Shown: positions 6,684-14,758, numbered from the stretch's first letter. The stretch: 19,105 bases of DNA from Verrucomicrobiota bacterium (GCA_003217965.1 QHNB01000080.1:1-19105), one strand, 5' to 3'. The notes: generated from the letters alone by a model not told the origin. A program made the numbers and translations.

Positions 6684-8729
6684 GTGCCTGCGCCTCCTCC
6701 AGGGATCGAGCGTAACGTTCTTCTCGTCGAAGAATACAACGCGCTCGCGATTGCGATCGAATCGGCGCTAAGGAAATTCGCGCCGAAGCATCGAACGCAT
6801 GTCGCCAGTTCTTTGGCTGGAGCACGGACGATTGCGATCGAGCGAAAGCCGGAATTGATCATTCTCGATTTTGATCCGCCCCATCCCAGCGCGATAACCT
6901 TTTTCGAAGAACTGCAGAGCGTACTTCCGGCCAGCCGCGTTCTTGTCATCGCTGCGGGAATCTCCCCCGAGGTGGCGAGGGAACGCAGCGCGAATGGCGC
7001 ACTCCAGTTTCTTGAGAAGCCTTTTGAACTCGTTGATTTCGGCGCAGCGGTCCAAGCCCTCCTCGGACCCTGGATGGAGACAGGAACTTCGCGCGGGACA
7101 TTGCGAGATTTCACGCTGGTCGATGTAATATCGCTCGTTTGTCTCGCTGAAAGCAGCGCAATGATACAGGTCCACGCGAACGCCTATCGCAACGGCCAAT
7201 TGCATATTCACAAAGGCCACATCGTCCATGCCGTGACCGATGATATCGAGGGCGAGCCAGCCCTTGTTGAAATGCTGCTATGGAAGGAGGCACGCTTCGT
7301 CGAAGTCAGCAGGCCACCAGGAATACCGCAGACGATTCGGGGCCCGTGGGGGGCGACACTGGTCCAAGCGCTCCAGACGGCGAAAAAGCGCCAACCAGCC
7401 GTCACCGTTCCGACCATCGCCGAAGCTCAAGCGCCACCCGCAGTAGCGCGGACGGTAAAAACTGGACCGAAAGTTCTTGTCATCGATGACACCGAGATGC
7501 TGCTTATTTTCGTGGAAGATTCGCTCACGCTTGCTGATCCGAATCTCCAAATCACAACTGCGCTTACCGGTCTGCACGGCGTGAAAGAGGCGGAGCGGCT
7601 CCGCCCAGATCTCGTCCTCGTCGACTATAGTTTGCCCGATATTAAGGGAGACGAAGTCTCTCGGCGCCTTGGAGCGAACGAAATCACGGCCGGGATCCCG
7701 ATTGTGATGATGTCCGGCCATGTCCATGAAATGACGGCGGCGGCTGAAAAACTCCCCAACGTTGTTGCCACCATCGCTAAACCCTTCTTGTCTGAGGCGC
7801 TGGTGGCGCTTGTTCGACAGACATTGAAAGAAGGGCCAACACGGAGGAAAGCGTCAATTCCGGCTCCTCAAAAAAAAAGTCCGGCGCCGGAGAAAAAAAG
7901 CCAAACGGCAAAAATCGCAGAACAAAGAGCGCCTTCACCATCCATCGGTGCCCGCAAAAGTGAAGCGGCCTCCGCGCCCGCTCCTGGCCCGGTAAAGGAA
8001 AAGCAAGTCGAGCAGAGAAAGCAGGTGTTTATGCCTGCGCGCGAAGCGGGCAAGCCGCCGATGGTGGCGGAGATCAAGCGACCGCAATTGTCGATTCCAT
8101 CTCCGCCGTTGTCAGAAAAACCCTCGTCCTTTCCGCGAGAAAAGTGGATCGAAGCTCCTGTGCTTGGGCCTAACGAGGTGTTGCTCGATTTGCCCCTTGA
8201 TGTCGTCTCGATGCAGTTCGACACCTCATTCCAGATCGGCTCGATTCGAGCGCGCCCCGCATCACCGACAGTAGCAATCGAGATCCCCGCCCTGGCCGCA
8301 CGCACCGCGCTCCCGTTGCAAACTGCTTTCCGTCTCGGTCCGATCGAGCTTGATAGTGCGGCGCGGATTTCAATTGTTCGTCTGGTGCCGACGGCGCAAC
8401 CCTTTCAGGCTGTCGCGACACACGGGGCATTTGAAATTGGCGGGGTCACTGTGGTGGCGGCAAATGAGCGCGAGCGCTTGCAACTGATGTCGGCAGCAAC
8501 CTCCACCATGACCATGCAATTACTTGCCCCGCTCGAGTTGGAATCAGTCGAGTTCTCAGCAAACCTGGAAGTCAGGCAACTCGTTTTGCGCTGCCGCAGT
8601 AGAGCCGTGCGCGTGACGCTAAACTCCCAGTCCTCCCGAACGCGTAGCGGAGCCAGCTTCGAAACGATCATGGTGAAGCTCGACGAAACAGGGCGTATCA
8701 GCGAACTTACCCTGGCGCCGATGAGCTAG
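6684..8729 (+). CDS. Multidomain response regulator: REC, DUF4388-like, REC and a novel C-terminal domain
   Basis: A 681-residue signalling protein with no DNA-binding or enzymatic output that I recognise. REC1 (about 11-128) keeps phospho-acceptor-like D62 and K112, but has E16/E17 in the acidic pair and Ala (90-91) where Thr/Ser is expected, so it may not be a normal switch. Residues 137-210 resemble DUF4388 (GTLRDFTLVDVISLV, then GQLHIHKGHIVHA and ALVEMLLW), a domain common in regulators of gliding and deep-branching bacteria. REC2 (about 262-380) is complete: D268/D269, D314, S344 and K366. A Pro/Lys/Ala-rich linker (about 384-490) leads to a beta-rich C-terminal region (about 497-681) with a repeated FxIGxI-like motif at 516, 549 and 583. 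The start is the GTG at 6684; an in-frame stop lies at 6675-6677. It is 103 bases after the permease gene, and a functional link to it is unproven. Confidence 0.85.
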   Translation: MPAPPPGIERNVLLVEEYNALAIAIESALRKFAPKHRTHVASSLAGARTIAIERKPELIILDFDPPHPSAITFFEELQSVLPASRVLVIAAGISPEVARERSANGALQFLEKPFELVDFGAAVQALLGPWMETGTSRGTLRDFTLVDVISLVCLAESSAMIQVHANAYRNGQLHIHKGHIVHAVTDDIEGEPALVEMLLWKEARFVEVSRPPGIPQTIRGPWGATLVQALQTAKKRQPAVTVPTIAEAQAPPAVARTVKTGPKVLVIDDTEMLLIFVEDSLTLADPNLQITTALTGLHGVKEAERLRPDLVLVDYSLPDIKGDEVSRRLGANEITAGIPIVMMSGHVHEMTAAAEKLPNVVATIAKPFLSEALVALVRQTLKEGPTRRKASIPAPQKKSPAPEKKSQTAKIAEQRAPSPSIGARKSEAASAPAPGPVKEKQVEQRKQVFMPAREAGKPPMVAEIKRPQLSIPSPPLSEKPSSFPREKWIEAPVLGPNEVLLDLPLDVVSMQFDTSFQIGSIRARPASPTVAIEIPALAARTALPLQTAFRLGPIELDSAARISIVRLVPTAQPFQAVATHGAFEIGGVTVVAANERERLQLMSAATSTMTMQLLAPLELESVEFSANLEVRQLVLRCRSRAVRVTLNSQSSRTRSGASFETIMVKLDETGRISELTLAPMS

Positions 8730-10027
8730 GCGCCATCGAGTCCGAGCGCGCTGAACGTTTCGTCGACATGACGGAAATGATTGTCGAGCGAACAAAGCTC
8801 ATCGATCTGCTTCGCTGACAGTTTGCTCGCGATGGCCGATTCAGCTTTCACGTTCTCGGCGAACGATCTCTCGCCCTGCCAGGTTTTCATGGCTGCGCGT
8901 TGCACTGCTTCGTAGGCCGTTTTACGGTCGAGGCCGGCGCGAGTAAGCGCGAGCAGGATTGATTGGCTGAAATAAAGCCCTCGGGTGAGCGTAAGATTGC
9001 GTTCCATGTTTTCTGGATGAACGTGCAGCTCATCGACGAGCTCCCGCAGTTTCACTAGCATGTAATCGATGAGCATGCAGGAATCGGGCAAAATGATTCG
9101 CTCCGCGCTGGAGTGACTGATATCACGCTCATGCCACAGAGCGACATTCTCCAGCGCCGTCAGCGCATTCCCACGAACGACGCGGGCCAAACCGCTCAGC
9201 CGTTCACTTGTGATCGGATTCCGCTTGTGCGGCATTGCCGAACTGCCCTTTTGCCCCTCGGTGAAAAACTCTTCCACCTCGAGCACCTCAGTCCGTTGCA
9301 GATGACGAAATTCGGTCGCCCAACGGTCGATTGAGGACCCGATTAGCGCAAGACTCGTGAGAAATTCTGCGTGTCGGTCACGCTGCACGATTTGGGTCGA
9401 GATCGTCGCCGCGCGTAAGCCAAGCCGTTCGCAAACTTCCCGCTCAATTTCTGGATCAAGGTGGGCGTGCGTGCCAACAGCGCCACTCAATTTGCCAACC
9501 CGGATTCGCTCGCGCGTTTGTAATAGACGCTCCTCCGCACGTCCAAACTCGTCGAACATCACAGCTAGCTTGAGACCAAACGTGATTGGTTCCGCATGGA
9601 CACCGTGGCTGCGGCCAATCATCGGCGTGCGTTTATATTGCCGCGCGCTTTTTGCAATCACTGTCCGCAGCGCCTTTAAATCATCGTCAATGATTTCCGT
9701 CGCTTCCATCATTTGAACCGCGAGCGTCGTGTCGAGAATGTCAGACGAAGTTAAACCTTGATGCATCCAGCGCGCCGCCGGTCCGATGTAGGCCGCGACG
9801 TTCTCCAGAAACGCAATTACGTCATGATTTGTTCGCTTCTCGATCTCGGCGATCTCCTTGACCGAAAATCGGCCCTTTTTCCGAATCTCAGCGGCGTCCT
9901 CCGTCGGGATCAGCCCAAGCCGGGCCATGGCCTCACAGGCTAGGGTTTCAACCTCGAGCCAAATCTCGAATTTGTGCTCGTCCGACCAGACTGCGCGCAT
10001 CTCTGGTCGAGAGTAACGGTCAATCAC
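8726..10027 (-). CDS. purB: Adenylosuccinate lyase
   Basis: Fumarase/aspartase-superfamily enzyme that acts twice in purine metabolism, releasing fumarate from SAICAR and from adenylosuccinate; a cytoplasmic homotetramer is expected. The 433 residues match the Bacillus/Thermotoga-type PurB rather than the longer E. coli form. Visible motifs are TNHDVIAF with H68, QGLTSSDILDT (90-100), GRSHGVHAEPITFG with H141, and the superfamily signature GSSAMPHKRNP (261-271) with the mobile-loop serine and K268. Translation appears to start at a GTG (10027-10025); the ATG slightly upstream is out of frame, and no clear Shine-Dalgarno site is present. It ends tail to tail with the regulator gene, sharing a CTAG. 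purE, another purine gene, is at the left edge of the window but far away. Confidence 0.97.
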   Translation of the reverse strand: MIDRYSRPEMRAVWSDEHKFEIWLEVETLACEAMARLGLIPTEDAAEIRKKGRFSVKEIAEIEKRTNHDVIAFLENVAAYIGPAARWMHQGLTSSDILDTTLAVQMMEATEIIDDDLKALRTVIAKSARQYKRTPMIGRSHGVHAEPITFGLKLAVMFDEFGRAEERLLQTRERIRVGKLSGAVGTHAHLDPEIEREVCERLGLRAATISTQIVQRDRHAEFLTSLALIGSSIDRWATEFRHLQRTEVLEVEEFFTEGQKGSSAMPHKRNPITSERLSGLARVVRGNALTALENVALWHERDISHSSAERIILPDSCMLIDYMLVKLRELVDELHVHPENMERNLTLTRGLYFSQSILLALTRAGLDRKTAYEAVQRAAMKTWQGERSFAENVKAESAIASKLSAKQIDELCSLDNHFRHVDETFSALGLDGA

Positions 10028-10084
10028 CGCGGCAACATAAAAGCAGGGCGAAAGCGCGGAAAGCGTTTATTTGGAGTGAAAAGA

Positions 10085-10114
10085 AAACGCTCCGGTAATC
10101 ACACCGGAGCGTTT
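10085..10114 (-). terminator. Rho-independent terminator of the 58-residue protein gene
   Basis: A perfect 12-base inverted repeat (AAACGCTCCGGT and ACCGGAGCGTTT) with a 6-base loop. Read on the minus strand it begins 24 bases after the small gene's stop and is followed by a T-rich run (the distal arm plus TCTTTT). That is the expected form of an intrinsic terminator in that direction. It would also separate the small gene from purB downstream. Confidence 0.85.
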
Positions 10115-10137
10115 ACGAAAATTAACTGTTCCCCGAA

Positions 10138-10314
10138 TTAGCAAACCTTCGCTCGCAAGAAACGGCCATTATCTTCCACTTTCACCCGGCCGCTGCCAAG
10201 TAAGTCCGCAACGGCGGCAACCGTTTCACGCGTGCTTTTGGTGCATGAACTAACGGCGAGCACGAGGTCGCCGAGGGAAAGCTTTTGTCGAAGGATCTGC
10301 GAGTTCTTTTTCAT
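10138..10314 (-). CDS. Small conserved-looking protein of unknown function (58 residues)
   Basis: From the ATG at 10314 the protein has 58 residues with a basic N terminus (MKKNSQILRQK), an amphipathic helix (LSLGDLVLAV, 12-21), a second helix (about 27-40, TRETVAAVADLLGSG) and a likely beta hairpin (RVKVEDNGRFLRAKV, 43-57). It ends in Cys58, with a second Cys at 24. This two-helix plus hairpin layout looks like a small winged-helix-type fold, but that is inference. A start further upstream (10347) would add 11 residues. I reject it because AAGGGG lies 6 bases before the inner ATG. The good ribosome binding site, own terminator and isolated position suggest an independently transcribed, possibly abundant protein. 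No signal peptide or membrane helix. I do not recognise the family with certainty. Confidence 0.72.
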   Translation of the reverse strand: MKKNSQILRQKLSLGDLVLAVSSCTKSTRETVAAVADLLGSGRVKVEDNGRFLRAKVC

Positions 10315-10320
10315 AGCCAA

Positions 10321-10326
10321 CCCCTT
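10321..10326 (-). promoter_or_regulatory. Shine-Dalgarno site of the 58-residue protein gene
   Basis: On the minus strand AAGGGG stands 6 bases before the ATG at 10314-10312. It decides the start in favour of the inner Met over the one at 10347, and it is the clearest ribosome binding site in the window; most other genes here have weak or no such site. Confidence 0.6.
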
Positions 10327-10443
10327 AGACAGCAGATCAGGTGCCAACGTTCACTCGGCGACACTTTACGTAGTATTTTGGGTCCTGAATGGCCTGTTCT
10401 CTGAGCAGTGCTGCCCCGCTGCTGACAACTGTGTCGCATTCCT

Positions 10444-11094
10444 TTACAGCGCGGGCTGGTTCGGTCCTGCACCATCGGGTGGGCGGGCGGTCAGTCTTAA
10501 AACTAGGATATAAAGCGCGGTTAGAACGAGGACCGCTGCAACAATCATATGGGATTTTGCCTTTAGCGCTACGGCCATCCCGGCGGGATCACGCAGCATT
10601 TCTGGGGTGATAGCAGTTTGCCCAAACCAGGCCAAAACCGCACACCAGACCGCCGAGCCGATAATCGTCATCAGGCTGAACAGCGCGAAGTTCATTCGCA
10701 CGATCCCAGCTGGAATGGAGATCAAATGTCGGATAACGGGCAGCAAGCGCGCAAAGAAAATGCCGCCGGCAGCATAACGGTTTACCCAGACCTCGGCGCG
10801 ACTGAGCTTCGATTCGTTGATAAAAAATAAACGGCCCCATTTGACGATGACAATTCGCCCGAGCCACAACGAAACCCAATAAGTAATGGAGGCGCCAAGC
10901 CAAGATCCGAATGTGCCGGCCGCGATTACTCCCCAGAGGTTCAGCTTTCCCTGCGCCGCCAGAAAGGCCGCCGGAGGAACTACGATTTCGCTCGGCACTG
11001 GAAAAATCGAGCTTTCCATTGCCATCAAAAGAATGATGCCGAGATAGCCCCACTCTTGAACCCAATCGAACCAGACTTGTAGTAAATGATGCAC
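10444..11094 (-). CDS. DedA-family inner-membrane protein
   Basis: Polytopic membrane protein of 216 residues. Family marks are ESSIFPVPSEIV (27-38), GSWLGASITYWVSLWLGR (63-80) and the arginine/proline motif ARLLPVIRHLISIPAGIVRM (115-134). These correspond to the two re-entrant loops and the conserved Arg/Pro/Gly residues of DedA proteins. A further membrane helix is near the C terminus (about 183-200), followed by a Pro-rich tail. Some DedA proteins are undecaprenyl-phosphate translocases (UptA type) that recycle the glycan carrier; others bear on membrane potential and drug resistance. The next operon, on the opposite strand, encodes an ABC exporter and a glycosyltransferase-like protein, so a lipid-carrier role would fit, but that is inference. 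The start is a GTG at 11094-11092 without a clear Shine-Dalgarno site. Confidence 0.93.
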   Translation of the reverse strand: MHHLLQVWFDWVQEWGYLGIILLMAMESSIFPVPSEIVVPPAAFLAAQGKLNLWGVIAAGTFGSWLGASITYWVSLWLGRIVIVKWGRLFFINESKLSRAEVWVNRYAAGGIFFARLLPVIRHLISIPAGIVRMNFALFSLMTIIGSAVWCAVLAWFGQTAITPEMLRDPAGMAVALKAKSHMIVAAVLVLTALYILVLRLTARPPDGAGPNQPAL

Positions 11095-11106
11095 TAGAAA
11101 TTTGAG

Positions 11107-11177
11107 ATTTCAGACATAGCCTGAACGCCGCGCCGGTAGTTCAATCTGAAATTGTCAATCTGCAATCCAAAAATCTG
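11107..11177. repeat. Short repeats in the dedA / ABC exporter divergent gap
   Basis: The 85-base intergenic region has an 8-base inverted repeat, ATTTCAGA (11107-11114) and TCTGAAAT (11145-11152). It also has three spaced copies of a CAATCTG-like heptamer: CAATCTG at 11142-11148 and 11156-11162, and AAATCTG at 11171-11177. They immediately precede the ABC exporter ATG. They could be binding sites for a regulator of the divergent genes, or a decayed dispersed repeat. No canonical promoter stands out. Confidence 0.3.
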
Positions 11178-11179
11178 CC

Positions 11180-12985
11180 ATGTCGATTTACCGCCGCGTT
11201 CTTGAATATTACCGGTCGTTTGCCGTTGGGACTTTAATCGGCGTTGTCTTCTCGCTCGCGAGCATTGGATTGAATCTTCTCAAGCCGTGGCCATTCAAGG
11301 TCATTGTTGATTATATCTTGCCCGGACGCTTGCGCGATTTTCATCCGCCCCCAATTTTCCGATCGACCCTTCACTTGACTGACGGCGCTCTTGCGCAGTC
11401 GAATCAACTCACTTCAACCGCTCTGATCGCGCGCCTCTGTCTCGCTCTCGTCCTGATTCAATTGCTATGGGGCCTTTGCAATTTCGCCAGCAACTACGTG
11501 TTCGTGAAAATCGGCCTTCAGGCGCTGCTCAAATTGCGGACTGATCTCTATTCCCACTTGCAACGTCTCTCGCTCAAATTTCACGATACCCGTCGCTCGA
11601 GCGATTCCAGCTTCCGCGTCGCTTACGATTCGCAGGCTATTCAAACGATCTACAACAAAGGCTTTACCGGGATCTTCGGATCGGTAATCACGTTGGTTGG
11701 CACCTTCGCCATCATGGTAAGGCTCGATTGGCAGCTGACTCTGCTGTCGATCGCGATTATTCCACTTTTGATCGTGACGATCTACTTTTTTGCCAAGCGG
11801 ATTCGGCAGGAATCAACCTGGATCCAGGAGCAAGAGAGCGCTGTGCTAGCTCAGGCGCAGGAAGGATTGAGCTCGATCCGGATGGTTCACGCATTCGGGC
11901 GCGAAGAATTTGAGGTCTCGCAATTCCATCAGCAGGCCCGCGGAAGTTTGGAAGCCAACCTTCGCCTGACTCTGACCAACGTGAAAAGCGCGCTCGTTAT
12001 CAGCACCCTGATGGTGCTCGGAACCGCCGCCATGTATTACCTCGGCACGCTGCATGTCCTGGCCGGCACGCTCTCTCTCGGATCGCTCCTCGTTTTCAGC
12101 GCGTATCTGCTCATGCTCTACCAACCACTCGAGTCGCTCACTTACACGGCATGGGCCATGGAAGGAGGGACCGCCGGGGCGCGGCGTTGTTTCGAAGTAC
12201 TCGATCGGCAGGATGACGTCGTCGATTTGCCGTCCTCGATTGCGATCGAAAGAACGGATGGCGCAATCTTGTTTCAGGGCGTCTGCTTTGGTTACGATAG
12301 AGGTCGCGATGTATTGCAGGATATCGGTCTGGAAATCGCGCCCAATCAGATCATCGCCCTCGTCGGCAGTACCGGCGCGGGCAAGAGCACGCTCTTGAGC
12401 CTGGTGCCCCGATTTTACGATCCCACTCATGGTCGCGTCACACTCGATGGCCGCGACATTCGCCAGATCACCAAAAAGTCTTTGCGGGCGCAGATCGCGA
12501 TTGTCTTACAAGATACACTGCTTTTTTCCACGAGTGTGCGCGAGAACATTGCTTATGGCCGAGCTGAAGCGACTGATGAAGAAATTCGGGAAGCGGCCCG
12601 ACAGGCCCAAGCCGATCAGTTTATCTCACAGCTTCCGCACGGTTACGAAAGTCTGATTGGTGAACGCGGGAGTCATCTCAGCGTCGGTCAGCGCCAGCGG
12701 ATCGGCATCGCCCGAGCGTTCCTGAAAGATGCGCCCATTCTTCTACTAGATGAACCTACTTCTGCGCTCGATCCCTCTACCGAAGCGGCCATCATGGAAA
12801 CGATCAAGGAATTGATGCACGATCGTACCACCCTTATTGCTACGCATCGTATCGCCACCATTCACACGGTGGACCAGATTGTCGTACTCGATCGCGGACG
12901 GATCGTTGAACAAGGCCGTGGCCCCGAGCTCATCGCCCGGGGCGGCGTTTACGCCAAGCTTTACACTTCTGGGAAATTCTCATGA
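11180..12985 (+). CDS. MsbA-like ABC exporter (fused membrane and ATPase domains)
   Basis: Half-transporter of 601 residues that should act as a homodimer in the inner membrane. The membrane domain (about 1-335) has six helices, including about 13-34, 80-103, 163-203 (two helices) and 270-315 (two helices). The ATPase domain follows: Walker A GSTGAGKS (396-403), Q-loop Q444, signature LSVGQ (500-504, with Val where Gly is usual), Walker B ILLLDEP (520-526), D-loop SALD, and H556. Type IV exporters of this kind move lipids, lipid-linked glycans or drugs. The neighbours (acetyltransferase overlapping by 4 bases, then a glycosyltransferase-like gene) favour an envelope lipid or glycan substrate, but a multidrug role is possible. 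The ATG at 11180 lacks a visible ribosome binding site. It is the first gene of a probable five-gene operon. Confidence 0.93.
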   Translation: MSIYRRVLEYYRSFAVGTLIGVVFSLASIGLNLLKPWPFKVIVDYILPGRLRDFHPPPIFRSTLHLTDGALAQSNQLTSTALIARLCLALVLIQLLWGLCNFASNYVFVKIGLQALLKLRTDLYSHLQRLSLKFHDTRRSSDSSFRVAYDSQAIQTIYNKGFTGIFGSVITLVGTFAIMVRLDWQLTLLSIAIIPLLIVTIYFFAKRIRQESTWIQEQESAVLAQAQEGLSSIRMVHAFGREEFEVSQFHQQARGSLEANLRLTLTNVKSALVISTLMVLGTAAMYYLGTLHVLAGTLSLGSLLVFSAYLLMLYQPLESLTYTAWAMEGGTAGARRCFEVLDRQDDVVDLPSSIAIERTDGAILFQGVCFGYDRGRDVLQDIGLEIAPNQIIALVGSTGAGKSTLLSLVPRFYDPTHGRVTLDGRDIRQITKKSLRAQIAIVLQDTLLFSTSVRENIAYGRAEATDEEIREAARQAQADQFISQLPHGYESLIGERGSHLSVGQRQRIGIARAFLKDAPILLLDEPTSALDPSTEAAIMETIKELMHDRTTLIATHRIATIHTVDQIVVLDRGRIVEQGRGPELIARGGVYAKLYTSGKFS

Positions 12986-13572
12986 GTAACGTGAATGCCG
13001 ATCGGCGGGTCGAAGGTGATTGGTGGGCAGATCCGATTCCGTGGAATGTCGATTTCGGCGAAGGTTTTTACTGCGAGACTGCTCAAATTTTTCGGCACCT
13101 GAAAGCCCAGCAACCGCATGCCGTCCGGATTGGTAATCATGTTTCGTGCTATGCCGGATGCTCCTTCGCGATCGGAGAAAATGGATCGGCGACAATCGGC
13201 GCTTTCACTTTACTCAATGGCGCACTGATCATGGCAGAGGAACGCATCGAGATTGGTTCGCATTGTCTCGTCTCATGGAACGTCGGTATTGCCGATTCCG
13301 ATTTTCACCCCCTTGAACCGGCCCGCCGGCTGATCGATGCGCATGCTCTGGCTCCATTCTACAAAGACCGGCCGGCACGCCCCAAACTCGAAACCCGGCC
13401 CGTGATCATCTCCGACAACGTCTGGATCGGGATGAACGCAATTATTCTTAAAGGTGTGACCATCGGCGAAAATTCCGTCGTTGCTGCCGGCGCGGTGGTG
13501 ACAAAAAACGTGCCCGCGAACTGTGTGGTCGCCGGGAACCCGGCCATTCTCACGCGGAAGCTAGCGGGTTAA
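12982..13572 (+). CDS. Left-handed beta-helix acetyltransferase (maltose/serine O-acetyltransferase-like)
   Basis: 196 residues with hexapeptide repeats over about 48-100 and again 140-190 (VWIGMNAIILKGVTIG, ENSVVAAGAVVTKNVP, NCVVAGNPA), the pattern of acetyl-CoA-dependent O-acyltransferases. H109 in DSDFHPLE matches the position of the catalytic histidine in the maltose/galactoside acetyltransferase group. A longer loop (about 110-138) separates the two repeat blocks and may form the acceptor pocket. The N-terminal 45 residues are Trp-rich and not part of the helix. The ATG overlaps the ABC exporter stop (ATGA), suggesting coupling, and the glycosyltransferase-like gene follows after 13 bases. 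The likely job is to acetylate a sugar in an exported glycan; the precise acceptor cannot be read from the sequence. Confidence 0.88.
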   Translation: MSNVNADRRVEGDWWADPIPWNVDFGEGFYCETAQIFRHLKAQQPHAVRIGNHVSCYAGCSFAIGENGSATIGAFTLLNGALIMAEERIEIGSHCLVSWNVGIADSDFHPLEPARRLIDAHALAPFYKDRPARPKLETRPVIISDNVWIGMNAIILKGVTIGENSVVAAGAVVTKNVPANCVVAGNPAILTRKLAG

Positions 13573-13585
13573 ACGGGTCAACCAG

Positions 13586-14758
13586 TTGAAGCGCAAGCGG
13601 GTTATCGTGATGGGCTTCATGGGCTCGTGCCCGATCGCCGGTGTGATCTGGCAACACCTTCACTATATTGTCGGCCTGCGGCGGCTTGGACACGAGGTCT
13701 ACTACATCGAAGATTCTGCCCGCCTCCCGTATGATCCCAACACCTTTGAAGTAAACAACGATTTCGCCTATGCCGCCAAGCTCCTCACCTCTCTGGCCGA
13801 TGAATTCGACTTCAAGTCGCACTGGTCATTCTGCGCTCGTTATTTGCCCGGATTTCCAACTGCCGGCCTGCCGCTAAGGACAATTCGATCACTTTACAAA
13901 TCAGCTGACGCCATCCTGAACATCTGCGGGGCTCAGGAATTCAATGACGATCTCCTGACGAGCGATCGCATCATTTACGTCGAAAGCGATCCCGGGGTCG
14001 AACAAATTAAGGTCGATAAGCGAGTCCGCTCGACCATCGAATACCTCAAACGTCATTGTGCTCTTTTTACCTTTGGCGAAAACGTCGGAACTGAGCGTTT
14101 TCCAGTTCCGCTACACGGTTTAAAATGGCTGCCGACGCGGCAACCGGTCGTTACTGATTTGTGGCGAACGCAAAGGGCCCCGCTTCCTGCCGCGGTCTTT
14201 ACTTCGGTTGCGAACTGGTCCACCAGCGGACTCAAAGACATTCAGTGGCGTGGCAAAAAATATCTCTGGAGCAAGTCCGCTGAATTTTTGCGATTTATCG
14301 AGGCACCAAAAGCTGCCCGCGAAACATTCGAATTGGCGACGGATATTGGCGATGTCAAAACCCGAAGGCGGTTTTTACAAAATGGATGGCGTCTTCGCGT
14401 TCCGCACGAGCTCAGTGTGAATTACTGGAGTTATCGCGATTACATTCGCCGATCGAAAGGTGAGTTTACCGTGGCAAAAGATCAGTACGTTCGGTTAAAT
14501 AGCGGTTGGTTCAGCGACCGCAGCGCGTGTTATTTGGCAGCCGGCCGGCCTGTTGTGACCCAGGAAACCGGCTTCACCCAAATCTACGGTAGAGAGGGCG
14601 GCTTATTTGCATTTCGAGATTTGAAGGAAATCGCGGAGTCCGTCCGTGGGATCAGCTGCGATTACAGGAAGCACTCTCGATTAGCTCGAGCCCTGGCCCG
14701 GGAAATTTTCGAGGCTAAGACAGTTCTTCATTCATTACTGGAACGCGCGGGAATATGA
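13586..14758 (+). CDS. Glycosyltransferase-like protein (GT-B fold, probable)
   Basis: 390 residues. The start RVIVMGFMGSCPIAGVIWQH (5-24) followed by LRRLGHEVYYIED (31-43) is the N-terminal Rossmann strand and helix of GT-B enzymes, where the donor and acceptor lobes follow each other. The C-terminal lobe has a basic HELSVNYWSYRDYIRRSKGE stretch (274-293), an asparagine/serine loop (LNSGWFSDRSACYLAAGRPV, 304-323) and QETGF, resembling the nucleotide-sugar end of GT4/CgeB-like proteins. The start is a TTG at 13586; the next Met (codon 9) would cut into the first strand. No signal peptide or membrane helix, so probably cytoplasmic. It follows the acetyltransferase by 13 bases. Donor and acceptor are unknown, and catalytic residues cannot be assigned with certainty. 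Confidence 0.7.
   Translation: MKRKRVIVMGFMGSCPIAGVIWQHLHYIVGLRRLGHEVYYIEDSARLPYDPNTFEVNNDFAYAAKLLTSLADEFDFKSHWSFCARYLPGFPTAGLPLRTIRSLYKSADAILNICGAQEFNDDLLTSDRIIYVESDPGVEQIKVDKRVRSTIEYLKRHCALFTFGENVGTERFPVPLHGLKWLPTRQPVVTDLWRTQRAPLPAAVFTSVANWSTSGLKDIQWRGKKYLWSKSAEFLRFIEAPKAARETFELATDIGDVKTRRRFLQNGWRLRVPHELSVNYWSYRDYIRRSKGEFTVAKDQYVRLNSGWFSDRSACYLAAGRPVVTQETGFTQIYGREGGLFAFRDLKEIAESVRGISCDYRKHSRLARALAREIFEAKTVLHSLLERAGI

Noticed and set aside
10384..10434. Possible stem-loop (AGCAG...CTGCT) downstream of dedA
   Set aside because: Only five paired bases with a GC-rich loop and no T run; too weak to call a terminator.
10232..10830. Several plus-strand reading frames of 70-93 codons across the small gene and dedA
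   Set aside because: They lie antisense to two well-supported minus-strand genes, show no family motifs and have unusual compositions, as expected of shadow frames.
11846..12430. A 194-codon minus-strand frame inside the ABC exporter gene
   Set aside because: It is antisense to the exporter's membrane and ATPase domains, and its residue make-up is typical of a reverse-complement shadow.
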